A stretch of 64,000 nucleotides of DNA from Nakamurella lactea DSM 19367 (GTDB taxonomy: Bacteria; Actinomycetota; Actinomycetes; Mycobacteriales; Nakamurellaceae): the NCBI RefSeq assembly GCF_000426645.1, contig NZ_AUFT01000012.1, positions 186,001 to 250,000 on the forward strand. The letters are read 5' to 3'. The translations under genes were made by a program, and so were the position numbers. The notes below the pieces were generated by a model. That model saw only the letters and a list, made by a program, of their open reading frames with translations. It did no database searches and had not been told where the DNA came from. The first letter of the stretch is position 1, and each line of letters begins with the position of its first letter. Positions 44,282 through 52,886 of this stretch are shown here, piece by piece.

Positions 44282-45541
44282 ATGCACCAGAACAACAATC
44301 GAGCCGACCACCGACAGGTCGGGCGCGACCGGCAACTGTTCGCCACCCACGAACTGGTCGGCTCCGGCCTGCCGCTGTGGCTGCCAGACGGCGGCGTCAT
44401 CCGCGCCGAACTGGAGAAATTCGCCGCAGAACGAGCCGTCGCCGCCGGCTGTCGGCGCATCTACACCCCGGTGTTGGCCAAACGTGAGCTCTTCGAGCGC
44501 TCAGGGCACTGGGACAAGTTCTCCGACGACATGTTCCCGCCGATGGTGGTCGGTGGTGAGGAGTTCGTCCTACGGCCGGCCAACTGCCCGCACGCCTGTT
44601 TGGTCTACGGCGCGCAACTGCACAGCTACCGCGAGCTGCCGATCCGGCTGGCCGAGCTCGGCTCGATGTTCCGCAGTGAGCTGTCCGGGGTGCTGGGCGG
44701 CCTGTCCAGGGTGCGGCAGATCAATTTGGATGACGTGCACGTCTTCTGCACCGAGGATCAGATTGGTTCCGAAGTCGCGGCGGCGGTGGCGCAGATCCAT
44801 GACGCCTACCGGATTCTCGGGATCGAGGTCGCCTACTATCGGCTGTCGCTGAGCGGACCTGACGGAAGGTATCTGGGTGATCGGCGGCTGTGGGCCGGCG
44901 CCGAGGCGCGGCTCGCGGACGTGCTGAGGGAACTACGGCTCCCGTTCCGGCCGGTTGAGGGCGAGGCTGCCTTCTACGGACCGAAGATCGACGTCCAGGT
45001 GATCGATGCCGCCGGCCGGGAGGAGACCCTGTCGACCGTCCAGTTGGACTTCAACCAACCGGAGCGGTTCGACCTGCAGTATGTCGCCGCAGATGGGTCG
45101 AGGAGGCGCCCGGTGATGATTCACCGCGGGCTGTTGTCGGCGATGGAACGGCTGACCGCGTTGCTCATCGAGCTCTACGCCGGCTCCTTTCCGGTGTGGC
45201 TGGCGCCGGTGCAGGTCCAGGTCCTGCCGGTCGGTCCCGATCAGCAGCCGGCGGCGGGGCGCCTTCTCGAGGAGCTGCACTCGGCCGGATTGCGCGCCGA
45301 GATCGTCGGCGCAGACAGCAGTCTCGGCCGACGGATCCGGCACGGGCGCGATCGTCAGATCCCGTACGCCGCGGTGATCGGTGCCCGCGAGGCGGCCGAC
45401 GCGGCCGTCGCCCTGCGCCGGCGCGACGGAGTTCAGGTGCCGCCGGTCGATGCGTCTGTCGCGGTTGCTGCCATCAAGGCCCTGGCGGGGAGCCGTTCGC
45501 TGTCGCTGGAGCTGGATCTACCCGCCACCGACAACCGGTAG
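44282..45541 (+). CDS. Threonyl-tRNA synthetase lacking TGS and editing domains
   Basis: A 419-residue ThrRS, against about 640-690 for the full enzyme. It starts directly at the class II catalytic core (ELVGSGLPLWLPDGGVIRAELEKF). The zinc/threonine site is intact: Cys in LRPANCPHACLVY, His in DDVHVFC and His in MIHRGLLSAMERL; motif 3 continues LTALLIELYAGSFPVWLAPVQV. The anticodon-binding domain (about 315-410) follows. Absent are the TGS domain and the N2 domain that hydrolyses Ser-tRNA-Thr, so proofreading must come from elsewhere. ATG 44282 follows GAGAGGA. The gene is controlled by an apparent Thr-codon attenuator. It may be a second, stress- or resistance-related ThrRS; the main thrS would lie elsewhere. 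Confidence 0.9.
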   Translation: MHQNNNRADHRQVGRDRQLFATHELVGSGLPLWLPDGGVIRAELEKFAAERAVAAGCRRIYTPVLAKRELFERSGHWDKFSDDMFPPMVVGGEEFVLRPANCPHACLVYGAQLHSYRELPIRLAELGSMFRSELSGVLGGLSRVRQINLDDVHVFCTEDQIGSEVAAAVAQIHDAYRILGIEVAYYRLSLSGPDGRYLGDRRLWAGAEARLADVLRELRLPFRPVEGEAAFYGPKIDVQVIDAAGREETLSTVQLDFNQPERFDLQYVAADGSRRRPVMIHRGLLSAMERLTALLIELYAGSFPVWLAPVQVQVLPVGPDQQPAAGRLLEELHSAGLRAEIVGADSSLGRRIRHGRDRQIPYAAVIGAREAADAAVALRRRDGVQVPPVDASVAVAAIKALAGSRSLSLELDLPATDNR

Positions 45542-45561
45542 GCAGGCCTCGGTGGGCGGAA

Positions 45562-46551
45562 TCATCCGGTCGGCGGGAGCACTCGGGCGACGTCCTGCAG
45601 GAAGTCGATCTCCGCAGCGTCCTGGTACGCGCCGCCACTTTCGTGTCCGTTGAACTCGTAGGTCACCATGCTTGCCGGTCCACCGTAGGCATGGAACGCG
45701 GCGTACACGGTCGACGGCGGGCAGGTGTGGTCGCGGAGGCCGGCAGTGAACAACGCCGGAGCGCTGGCCCGAGACGCATGGTGCATCGCGTCGATGTAGT
45801 CAAGGGTGTGGAAGACCTGCTCGGCCTGACCTCGATGCACGGCCAGGTACTTCTCGATCTCGGCGTAAGGCCCGGAGTCGCTGACGGCGACCGCCCGGCG
45901 GAGGTGGCACAGAAACGGCACACCGGCGATCACCGCAGCGAGACCGTCGACCAGGCCACCCACCGCCAGTGCGGTGCCGCCACCCTGACTCGAACCGGCC
46001 ACCACCACCTGGTCGGGATCGACGTCGCCGAGCGAACGTGCGGCGTCCACCGCGCGTACTGCGTCGGTGAAGAACCTTCGGTAGTAATGGGTTTCGAACG
46101 CGCCGATACCTCGGGTGAGGGAGCCGGGGTACGCCGGCGCCGAGCCGTGCGGATCCGGTGTGTCGCCGCCGGTGCCCCAGGTCGACCCCTGACCCCGGGT
46201 GTCCATCAGCAGCTCCGCATAGCCGGCCGATGCCCATCGCAGATGTTCGAACGGCAGGCCGCGGCCGCCGCCGTAACCCAGGTAGCTGACCACGATCGGC
46301 AGCCGAACCCCTGCCGCGGCGGCCGGACGCACCAGCCAGGCCGCAATCGGCTCACCGCCAAATCCCGGGAACCGCAGGTCCTCGACCGTCACGGTGCGCA
46401 GCCGCGTCGTCGCCGCACTCCGCTGCACCTGCATCGGCACCGACCGCGCCGCCGCCAGCGTCTCGGCCCACACGCGATCGAAATCCACGGGCGGTCGGAC
46501 ATCCGGTCGGTAGCGCTCCAACTCATCCAGCGGCATGTCGAAATAGCTCAA
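45562..46551 (-). CDS. Acetyl xylan esterase/cephalosporin-C deacetylase family
   Basis: A 329-residue alpha/beta hydrolase of the AXE1/CE7 family, which removes acetyl groups from xylo-oligosaccharides and related compounds. Visible are the N-terminal family block SYFDMPLDELERYRPDV, the RGQGSTWGTGGDTPDP signature (RGQ), the nucleophile in VVVAGSSQGGGTALA, the Asp in GLRDHTCPP and the His in EFNGHESGG. No signal peptide, so it acts in the cytoplasm. The TTG at 46551 was chosen because family members begin with FDMPL and a GGAG box lies 6 bases upstream; ATG 46536 would cut this. A promoter and a perfect palindrome lie just upstream. Confidence 0.9.
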   Translation of the reverse strand: MSYFDMPLDELERYRPDVRPPVDFDRVWAETLAAARSVPMQVQRSAATTRLRTVTVEDLRFPGFGGEPIAAWLVRPAAAAGVRLPIVVSYLGYGGGRGLPFEHLRWASAGYAELLMDTRGQGSTWGTGGDTPDPHGSAPAYPGSLTRGIGAFETHYYRRFFTDAVRAVDAARSLGDVDPDQVVVAGSSQGGGTALAVGGLVDGLAAVIAGVPFLCHLRRAVAVSDSGPYAEIEKYLAVHRGQAEQVFHTLDYIDAMHHASRASAPALFTAGLRDHTCPPSTVYAAFHAYGGPASMVTYEFNGHESGGAYQDAAEIDFLQDVARVLPPTG

Positions 46552-46588
46552 GAGGGACTCCGGACGTCTCGACGAACGGTCGTGAAAA

Positions 46589-46600
46589 CCGTGATCACGG
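46589..46600. promoter_or_regulatory. Perfect 12-bp palindrome at the esterase transcription start
   Basis: CCGTGATCACGG is a perfect palindrome located 8-19 bases downstream of the -10 hexamer of the esterase promoter, i.e. covering the expected transcription start. It is a likely repressor operator. Confidence 0.55.
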
Positions 46601-46607
46601 CAGGAAA

Positions 46608-46636
46608 ATGATAGCAGTGGGCGACCGATCACCGAA
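46608..46636 (-). promoter_or_regulatory. Promoter of the acetyl xylan esterase-like gene
   Basis: On the minus strand TTCGGT (46636-46631) and TATCAT (46613-46608) are spaced 17 bases apart; the -10 is extended (TGCTATCAT). It lies about 57 bases before the TTG start. Confidence 0.6.
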
Positions 46637-46776
46637 CGGCGGCATCCGGACCCCACAATAGTGGAATCGCCGGGGCAGCACCGCTTTCCACATCACGCAC
46701 CGGCGGGTTACGATCTTCGAAGACAGTCGTGAGCGGCGTGCGAAGCGGACCAATCAGCGCAGAACGGGGTGACGTT

Positions 46777-47535
46777 GTGACGGGTTCGCAGTCCAACGCC
46801 TCCACCGGATTGCACCTGCGGCAACTGTCCGGACCGGCGGAATTGACCGAGGCCGCGGATCTGATGACAGAGGTCTTCGGGTCGCAGGAGGCGATGCCGG
46901 TCGATCTCCTGGTGGCCGTTGCGTGTGCAGGTGGATTCGTCGGCGGCGCCGAGCTCGACGGACGACTGGTGGGGGTGGCCATGGCCTTCGGTGAGGTCGC
47001 CGCTCCCGGGACGCAACGCACACCGGGGCTGCACTCGCACGTGGCGGCGGTGCGGGCGAGCGCCCGCGGGCTGCGCGTCGGCCAGCAACTGAAGTGGTAC
47101 CAGCGTCAGTGGGCGCTCGAGCGCGGAATCGACGTCATCCATTGGACATTCGACCCGCTGGTGCGCCGCAACGCGGTGCTCAACCTCAACCGGTTGGGTG
47201 CGGTGGCAGCGGCGTATCGCGAGGATCTTTACGGGACCATCCCCGACGCCCTCAACGCAGGTATGGCCTCCGATCGCCTCCTGGTGCGCTGGGAGTTGGC
47301 CAGCCCGCGCGTGCAGGCGGCATCCGACGCGGCCGCCTCGCCGGCATCGCCTGCGCTGCCACCGCCGACCGGAACGATCGAAACACCTCCGGACATCGAA
47401 CAGCTGGTGGCATCCGATCCGGCGGCGGCGCTCCAGTGGCGCCGTCGGCAGCGCGCGGCATTCGCCTCGTTGCCGGACGGCTGGATGGTGACGGGCATCG
47501 ACGCCGAAGGTCGGTACGAAGTGGAGCAGACATGA
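46777..47535 (+). CDS. COG3375-type GNAT, probable D-amino-acid N-succinyltransferase
   Basis: A 252-residue GNAT-like protein: residues 10-60 LHLRQLSGPAELTEAADLMTEVFG, central TPGLHSHVAAVRASARGLRVGQQLKWYQRQWALERGIDVIHWTFDPLVRRNAVLNLNRLGA, the diagnostic COG3375 block, and a charged C-terminal tail. In Geobacillus, a GNAT of this kind next to an N-succinylamino-acid racemase succinylates D-amino acids; the same pairing and an ATGA overlap with the racemase are seen here, so that role is inferred. GTG 46777 is preferred (GGGG box upstream); GTG 46729 is an alternative. A TTACGAT element lies upstream at 46708-46714. Confidence 0.82.
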   Translation: MTGSQSNASTGLHLRQLSGPAELTEAADLMTEVFGSQEAMPVDLLVAVACAGGFVGGAELDGRLVGVAMAFGEVAAPGTQRTPGLHSHVAAVRASARGLRVGQQLKWYQRQWALERGIDVIHWTFDPLVRRNAVLNLNRLGAVAAAYREDLYGTIPDALNAGMASDRLLVRWELASPRVQAASDAAASPASPALPPPTGTIETPPDIEQLVASDPAAALQWRRRQRAAFASLPDGWMVTGIDAEGRYEVEQT

Positions 47536-48641
47536 AGGTGCAAGCCATTGAACTGCGGCGGATCTCGCTGCCATTGGTGACCCCGTTCCGAACCTCGCAA
47601 TACACCGAGTACGAGCGAAACCTGTTGATCGTGCAACTGCACACCGATGAAGGCATCGGCTGGGCCGAGTGCTCGGCGGACGACGTCCCGGTCTACTGGT
47701 CGGAGTACCTCGACGGCGCCGTGGACGTCATCACCCGGGTGCTGGGTCCGGCCCTGCTGCGGGCCGGGAACCTCACACCCGCAACGGTTTCCGAGATTCT
47801 CGCGCCTTACAAGGGTCACCGGACCTCCAAGTGTGCGCTGGAGGCTGCGGTGCTGGACGCCTGGTGCCGAAGCGCCGGGATCTCGCTGGCAGATCACCTC
47901 GGCGCCGTGCACACCTCGGTTCCCGTCGGTGTGTCGGTGGCCATCGAGGACACCGTCGAGGCGCTCCTGGAGCGGGTCGACGAGTACCTGGAGGCGGGGT
48001 ATTCCCGGATCAAGCTCAAGATCGAACCGGGCCGCGACGTCGACACGGTCCGGGCGGTCCGCAGCCACATCGGCGACGAGGTCATGCTGCAGGTCGACGG
48101 GAACGGCGCCTACTCGCTGGCCGACGCACAGCACCTGGCGCGTTTGGACGAGTTCGGACTGACGCTGGTGGAGCAGCCGCTGGCGTTCGACGATCTGCGC
48201 GCCCACGCCGCCCTCGCCCGGCTGATGCGCACGCCCATCTGCCTTGATGAGTCCATAGTCTCGCTGCGCGCTGCGGCTGACGCGATCGCGCTCGGCGCGT
48301 GCCGGGTGATCAACATCAAGCCGTGCCGGGTGGGCGGGTACCTGGAGTCCCGACGGATTCACGATCTGTGCCTGGGCAACGACGTTCCGGTGTGGTGCGG
48401 CGGCATGCTGGAGTCCGGGCTCGGCCGGGCCGCCAACCTTGCGCTGGCCGCGCTGCCGGGGTTCACCATGCCGGGCGACATCTCTGCCACCGAAAGGTAT
48501 TTCGCGCAGGACATCACCCGGCCGTTCGTGCTGTCCGACGGGCGGATGGAACTGCCGGGTGGTCCGGGGATCGGTGTGCAGCCGGACCTGGAGGTGCTCG
48601 ACGCGGTGACGTCCTGGCGCACGACGATCCGCCCGGACTGA
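47532..48641 (+). CDS. N-succinylamino-acid racemase / o-succinylbenzoate synthase family
   Basis: A 369-residue enolase-superfamily enzyme. The catalytic set is complete: Lys-x-Lys in SRIKLKIEPG, metal ligands in QVDGNGAYS (Asp), LVEQPLA (Glu) and ICLDESIVS (Asp), and the opposite Lys in VINIKPCRVGGYLE. The C-terminal VWCGGMLESGLGRAANLALAALPGFTMPGDIS is specific to the NSAR/OSBS subgroup. Such enzymes interconvert N-succinyl-D- and L-amino acids and may also make o-succinylbenzoate for menaquinone. The context (succinyltransferase-like partner, M20 deacylase, D-aminoacylase) favours the amino-acid role. ATG 47532 overlaps the GNAT stop. Confidence 0.9.
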   Translation: MKVQAIELRRISLPLVTPFRTSQYTEYERNLLIVQLHTDEGIGWAECSADDVPVYWSEYLDGAVDVITRVLGPALLRAGNLTPATVSEILAPYKGHRTSKCALEAAVLDAWCRSAGISLADHLGAVHTSVPVGVSVAIEDTVEALLERVDEYLEAGYSRIKLKIEPGRDVDTVRAVRSHIGDEVMLQVDGNGAYSLADAQHLARLDEFGLTLVEQPLAFDDLRAHAALARLMRTPICLDESIVSLRAAADAIALGACRVINIKPCRVGGYLESRRIHDLCLGNDVPVWCGGMLESGLGRAANLALAALPGFTMPGDISATERYFAQDITRPFVLSDGRMELPGGPGIGVQPDLEVLDAVTSWRTTIRPD

Positions 48642-48647
48642 CCGGCA

Positions 48648-50666
48648 TCATGATGGCGGCGCCGCGGCCGGCGCCGCGAACCGCTCCACCCAGTCGATCA
48701 CCCGCTCGTTGTAGTCCACCCGGTGCGATGCCCGGCCCTGGAACACGAAACCGTGACTGGCACCCGGGTAGAGCACCAGCCGGGCGGGTACCCTGCGCTC
48801 GCGCAGCGCCGTGAACCATTGCTGCGCCTGGCCCCGCGGGCATCTGGCGTCGTCGTTCCCCTGCAGGATCAGCGTCGGAGTACCCACCTGCGCGACGGCG
48901 CTCAGCGGCGACAGCCGACGGAACGGTTCGGGATCCGACCACCAGCTGCCGCCGATCTCCGCCTGGGACAGATAGAGCCCCTCGTCGCAGGTGCCGGCGT
49001 CGCTGACCAGGTCGACCACCGGACCGCCCGTCACCGCGGCCGCAAAGCGCTCGTCGTGCGCGGTCAGGTAGCACGTCATGAATCCGCCGTAGCTGTATCC
49101 GGTGACGGCCAGCCGGTCCGGGTCCGCGATACCCTCGGCCACCAGCTGGTCGAGCGGCTCGAGGAAATCCTGGGCATCGGCCCGTCCCCACGCTCCGAAA
49201 GTGGCGGTGTAGAAAGCTTCTCCGTACCCGTCGCTCCCGCGCGGGTTGACCACCAGGATCGTCCAGCCGCGGTCGACCAGCACCTGGTGGTAGAGATGGA
49301 CCGGATCTGCGGTCCCGTTCCACGCATTGTGCGGCCCGCCGTGGATGTCCAGCAGTAGCGGCTGCGGACCACTGGCAGCCGGATCCCGGAGAATCCAGCC
49401 GTGCACCCGGGTTCCGTCGGAGATGTCGAAGTAGCGCTCGACGCGCTCGCGGATCTCGACATCAGCGAGCGCGGCGCCGTGGGAGGTGCACGCCCGTTCG
49501 TCACCGCCGGTGCCGTCGGTGACGACGATCTCGCCGAACGACCGCGGTGTGGTCAGCGCGACGGCGATCCGGTCACCGGCGGCGGACATCCCGGCCACCA
49601 CCCGCCCGGCCCCACCGATCAGCAGCCGTGGAGTACCCCCGGCGACCGGGATCGCGAACAGGTGAGTGCATCCGCGATCCCGCGCGCAGAACAGGATCGT
49701 CCGGCCGTCATCGACCAGTTGCGGCGGCGCGCCTGGATAGCCGACGGATCCCCGCATGATGCTGCGATCCAGACCAGCGGTGAGATCAGCGGTGTCGCCG
49801 GACGCGATCTCGATGCGCCACAGCGAGTCGTGACCCGTTCTGGTGTCCGTTCGGCCACCGGCCAGCAGAGTCCCGTTGCCGATCCACTGGACCGAGCCGA
49901 GGTGCCCGTTCGCCGGCCCGACCACATCCGGTGTGTTGTCGGCAGAATCGACCGGGACGATGTAGACGGCCCTGGTGCGGAGCAGGTCGGAATCCGGATC
50001 CATCGCCGCGGTGAACGCCAGCCGGGTGCCGTCGGGCGACCAGGACGGCGCGCTCGCGTCCCAGTCGCCGTGGGTCAGCCTCCGGACCGGCGCGGTCGGA
50101 ACCCCTTCCGGCGCCTCGGCTCCGGGCACCTCGAGCACGTGCAGGTGGCTGCGAATCGTGTGGCGCCAAGGTTCGCCGTCGCCCTGGAAGTCCAACCGGT
50201 CGGCGACCAGCGGTCGGTGCGCGTCCCGCGCGTCCACTCCGGCACCGCCCAGGTCCAGGCCGGCGACGAAGGCGATCCGGTGCCCGTCAGGGCTCCACGC
50301 CGGCCTTCCGGCGCCGAATGGCAGTTCCGTCAGCCGATCCAGCCGGCCGGTGTCGACGGTGAGCAGCCACAGCTGGGGGATGCCGTCACCGCCGCGCACG
50401 AACGCCACCCGCGTCCCGTCGGGCGACCAGGCCGGAGCCGAGTCGTCCGGTCCAGGCGTGAGCGGGCGTGGATCGCGCCCGTCGGCGAAGGCCATCCACA
50501 GCCGGCGCCGCATGCCGTCCGCATCCGGATCGGTGCGCGCCACCGGGTAGACGATCCGGATCGCGTCGGGCGCCAGCGCCGGCTGCTCCGGGGTCTCGAT
50601 CGCATACAGGTCATCGACCCGAAGCGCCCTTCCGCACCCCTGTCCGCTCGAACCTTCGGCGCTCAT
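48648..50666 (-). CDS. S9 family prolyl-oligopeptidase-type peptidase
   Basis: A 672-residue serine peptidase. Residues about 20-400 contain beta-propeller repeats with the recurring PAWSPDG/PSWSPDGTRLAF motif (TolB/WD40-like), which restrict access to short peptides. The C-terminal alpha/beta-hydrolase domain has Ser525 in GYSYGGF, an Asp in QGNDDARCP and a His in GASHGF. No signal peptide; it likely degrades imported oligopeptides in the cytoplasm. ATG 50666 overlaps the stop of the upstream hydrolase gene (ATGA). It is the last gene of the M20 / serine hydrolase / S9 operon. Confidence 0.93.
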   Translation of the reverse strand: MSAEGSSGQGCGRALRVDDLYAIETPEQPALAPDAIRIVYPVARTDPDADGMRRRLWMAFADGRDPRPLTPGPDDSAPAWSPDGTRVAFVRGGDGIPQLWLLTVDTGRLDRLTELPFGAGRPAWSPDGHRIAFVAGLDLGGAGVDARDAHRPLVADRLDFQGDGEPWRHTIRSHLHVLEVPGAEAPEGVPTAPVRRLTHGDWDASAPSWSPDGTRLAFTAAMDPDSDLLRTRAVYIVPVDSADNTPDVVGPANGHLGSVQWIGNGTLLAGGRTDTRTGHDSLWRIEIASGDTADLTAGLDRSIMRGSVGYPGAPPQLVDDGRTILFCARDRGCTHLFAIPVAGGTPRLLIGGAGRVVAGMSAAGDRIAVALTTPRSFGEIVVTDGTGGDERACTSHGAALADVEIRERVERYFDISDGTRVHGWILRDPAASGPQPLLLDIHGGPHNAWNGTADPVHLYHQVLVDRGWTILVVNPRGSDGYGEAFYTATFGAWGRADAQDFLEPLDQLVAEGIADPDRLAVTGYSYGGFMTCYLTAHDERFAAAVTGGPVVDLVSDAGTCDEGLYLSQAEIGGSWWSDPEPFRRLSPLSAVAQVGTPTLILQGNDDARCPRGQAQQWFTALRERRVPARLVLYPGASHGFVFQGRASHRVDYNERVIDWVERFAAPAAAPPS

Positions 50667-51526
50667 CCAACGAGATCCACGGCTGCGTCACCGGTGTCGC
50701 TGGAAACGCCGAGCCAGGCCCGGCACACCGCGTAGGTCAGGGCGCCGATGCACTGCTCGCCTTCATGAAGGGTGTCGTAGCCGAGGTCGGCGCAGTCGGC
50801 CGTCATCACGGCGATCGTGACCGTTGAGGCGGCGCTGGAGACCAGACCGATTTCTACTCGCACCCCAGGCAGCGCACCGGTCTTGTGGGCGATCGTCAAC
50901 GGCACAGCTGCGGTCGGGGACTGGGGCAGATAGCGGGGCAACATCGACTGGAATACCTGTTGTCCGGCAACGGCAACGGTCTGCGCCGCGCCGGGCAGAG
51001 TGCCGCGAGCAAGCTGCTCGAGATACCCACTCATCGCGGCCGGAGTGCCGTAGCCCATCGACGGGTACTTCGACTCGAAGCCGGCCCCGGCGAAGCCGCG
51101 GAGCCGGATCGCCGGGTCGACGAGCTGGCCGATGATCTCGGAGGTGCGCTCCCGTCCAATTTCGCCGAGGACGAGATTCGTTGCGGTGTTGTCGGACAGG
51201 CAGATCATCAGCCAGGCGAGATCCTTCAGCGACAGCTCGAGATCCCGGGACAGGTACTGCAGGATGCCGGACCCCGAGGCCACCTCCGACCGGCGCACGG
51301 GTATCGGCGCGTCCCAGTCCATTCCGGTCTGTTGCGCGTGCTCGTGCAGGGCGGTCAGGATGGGGAGCTTGATGGTGCTGGCGGTCGGGAATTCGGTGTC
51401 CTCGTTGCGGACGACTCGCTCGCCGGTGCGCAGGTCGGAGAACACGTATCCGACGCGGCCGCTGAATCGGTCGGTGATGGCGTCGAGCAGCTCGGGCAAT
51501 GGCATCCCGGCCGGGTGGTTCGTCAC
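50663..51526 (-). CDS. Cytoplasmic class A beta-lactamase-like serine hydrolase
   Basis: A 287-residue protein with the penicillin-recognising fold: Ser50-x-x-Lys53 in TASTIKLP, SDN at 111-113 and KTG at 215-217. There is no signal peptide, and I see no ExxLN omega-loop motif supplying the deacylating Glu of true beta-lactamases. A peptidase or amidase acting on D-amino-acid-containing peptides is therefore more likely than drug resistance. GTG 51526 starts the frame. It lies between M20 and S9 peptidase genes and overlaps the S9 start, forming one operon. Confidence 0.85.
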   Translation of the reverse strand: MTNHPAGMPLPELLDAITDRFSGRVGYVFSDLRTGERVVRNEDTEFPTASTIKLPILTALHEHAQQTGMDWDAPIPVRRSEVASGSGILQYLSRDLELSLKDLAWLMICLSDNTATNLVLGEIGRERTSEIIGQLVDPAIRLRGFAGAGFESKYPSMGYGTPAAMSGYLEQLARGTLPGAAQTVAVAGQQVFQSMLPRYLPQSPTAAVPLTIAHKTGALPGVRVEIGLVSSAASTVTIAVMTADCADLGYDTLHEGEQCIGALTYAVCRAWLGVSSDTGDAAVDLVG

Positions 51527-51569
51527 AGCGGATGGTTCCCTTCCAGTGGTGGGAGTGATGCGGGCGTTG

Positions 51570-52886
51570 TCAGACCGTGCTCAAGAATCGGTACAGCACC
51601 TCGAGGCCGCCCTGCAGAGAAGAAACCGGCACCCGTTCGTCGACGCCGTGCATGCCGCTGCCGGTGCGCCCCTGCGGGTCCTGGGTCGTCGGCGTGAAGC
51701 CGTAGCAGGCGATGCCCAACCGGCCGAACGCCTTTGCATCGGTCCCGCCGCCGAGCAGTCGCGGCACCACGACCGCCTCCGGATCCGTCTGCTCGATGCA
51801 GGCCCGCATCGCCCGGTACCACTCGGTGTCGATCGACGTCTCCAGCGCCGGGCGGTTCTCGATGAACCGCCACTCGACGTCATCGCCGAGCAACTCGTCC
51901 AGGATGCGAAGGGTCTCGTCCTCGGTACCTGGCAGCGTACGAACGTCGATCTCGGCGTAGGCACTGCTGGGGATCACGTTGACCTGCTCGCCGGCTCGCA
52001 GCACGGTGGGGTTGGTCGTGCACTGCACGGTGGACCGGACGACGTCCTCCAGATCGCCGATCTGTAGCAGGGTGGCGTCAAAACCCTCGTGGCTGGACAG
52101 GTCCGGGGAGATGCCCAGGGTCGGCCCGACCACGTCGAAGAATGCCTGCACCGTCGCCGGCACTCGGATCGGCCAGCGGTGATCGGCCACCCTGGCCAGC
52201 GCGCCGATGAGCTTGGCAACGGCACTGTCCGGGTTGCGCGACCCACCGTGACCGGCGGTGCCACGGGCGGTCACCGCCAGGTGCATGATGCCGCGCTCCG
52301 CGGCCGCGATCGGGTAGAACCGATGCAGCACGCCATTGACGTCGGCCACCGGAACGACGAACCCGCCGGATTCCCCGATCGCGCCGCCGACTCCGTCGAA
52401 CAGCTCCGGGTGCTCGCTGACCAGCCACTGGGCGCCGTAGTTGCCGCAGTCCTCCTCGTCCGCGACGAAGGCGAACACGATGTCCCGCCGTGGCCGCGCG
52501 CCGTCCTCGTTCCAGCGAAGCAGGCACGCCAACATCATCGACACGGCATCCTTCATGTCGGTGGCGCCGCGACCCCAGAGGTAGCCGTCGCGCACCTCGC
52601 CGCCGAACGGATCGACACTCCATTGATCCCGCTCGACGGGGACAACGTCGGTGTGGCCGTGTACCAGCAGTCCGGGCAGCGTCGGGTCCTCGCCGGGTAC
52701 GCGGAGCACGACGTTCGCGCGCCGCGGAGCCGACTCGAGAATCTCGGGTCGGTAGCCCGCCGGCTCGAGCAGACCGACGATGTACTCGGCTGCCTCTCGT
52801 TCGCTGCTGGGGCCGTCCGGTCCGTAGTTGCTGGAGTCGATGGCGAGCAGCCTCGAGCAGATTTCGACAACGTCGACGGCGGTCAT
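51570..52886 (-). CDS. M20 family metallopeptidase (possible N-succinyl-L-amino-acid desuccinylase)
   Basis: A 438-residue M20 enzyme of the ArgE/DapE/CPG2 group. Zinc-ligand motifs: GLLVHGHTDVVPV (His-x-Asp), WGRGATDMKDAVSMM (bridging Asp), FVADEEDCGNYGA (catalytic and ligand Glu), GAIGESGG and the late GTDAKAF. The lid dimerisation domain includes RGTAGHGGSRNPDSAV. Within this neighbourhood it could remove the succinyl group from N-succinyl-L-amino acids made by the racemase; dipeptidase activity is an alternative. ATG 52886 follows GAAAGGAAT. First gene of a three-gene operon with a palindrome at its promoter. Confidence 0.9.
   Translation of the reverse strand: MTAVDVVEICSRLLAIDSSNYGPDGPSSEREAAEYIVGLLEPAGYRPEILESAPRRANVVLRVPGEDPTLPGLLVHGHTDVVPVERDQWSVDPFGGEVRDGYLWGRGATDMKDAVSMMLACLLRWNEDGARPRRDIVFAFVADEEDCGNYGAQWLVSEHPELFDGVGGAIGESGGFVVPVADVNGVLHRFYPIAAAERGIMHLAVTARGTAGHGGSRNPDSAVAKLIGALARVADHRWPIRVPATVQAFFDVVGPTLGISPDLSSHEGFDATLLQIGDLEDVVRSTVQCTTNPTVLRAGEQVNVIPSSAYAEIDVRTLPGTEDETLRILDELLGDDVEWRFIENRPALETSIDTEWYRAMRACIEQTDPEAVVVPRLLGGGTDAKAFGRLGIACYGFTPTTQDPQGRTGSGMHGVDERVPVSSLQGGLEVLYRFLSTV

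Noticed and set aside
46708-46714. Third copy of the TACGAT palindrome upstream of the GNAT/racemase pair
   Set aside because: Only the half-site TTACGAT is present; the second half (TTCGAAG) does not complete the palindrome, so it may just be a -10 hexamer. Kept only as a remark.
50663-51526. Antibiotic-resistance beta-lactamase
   Set aside because: No export signal and no visible omega-loop Glu; the peptidase operon context argues for another substrate.
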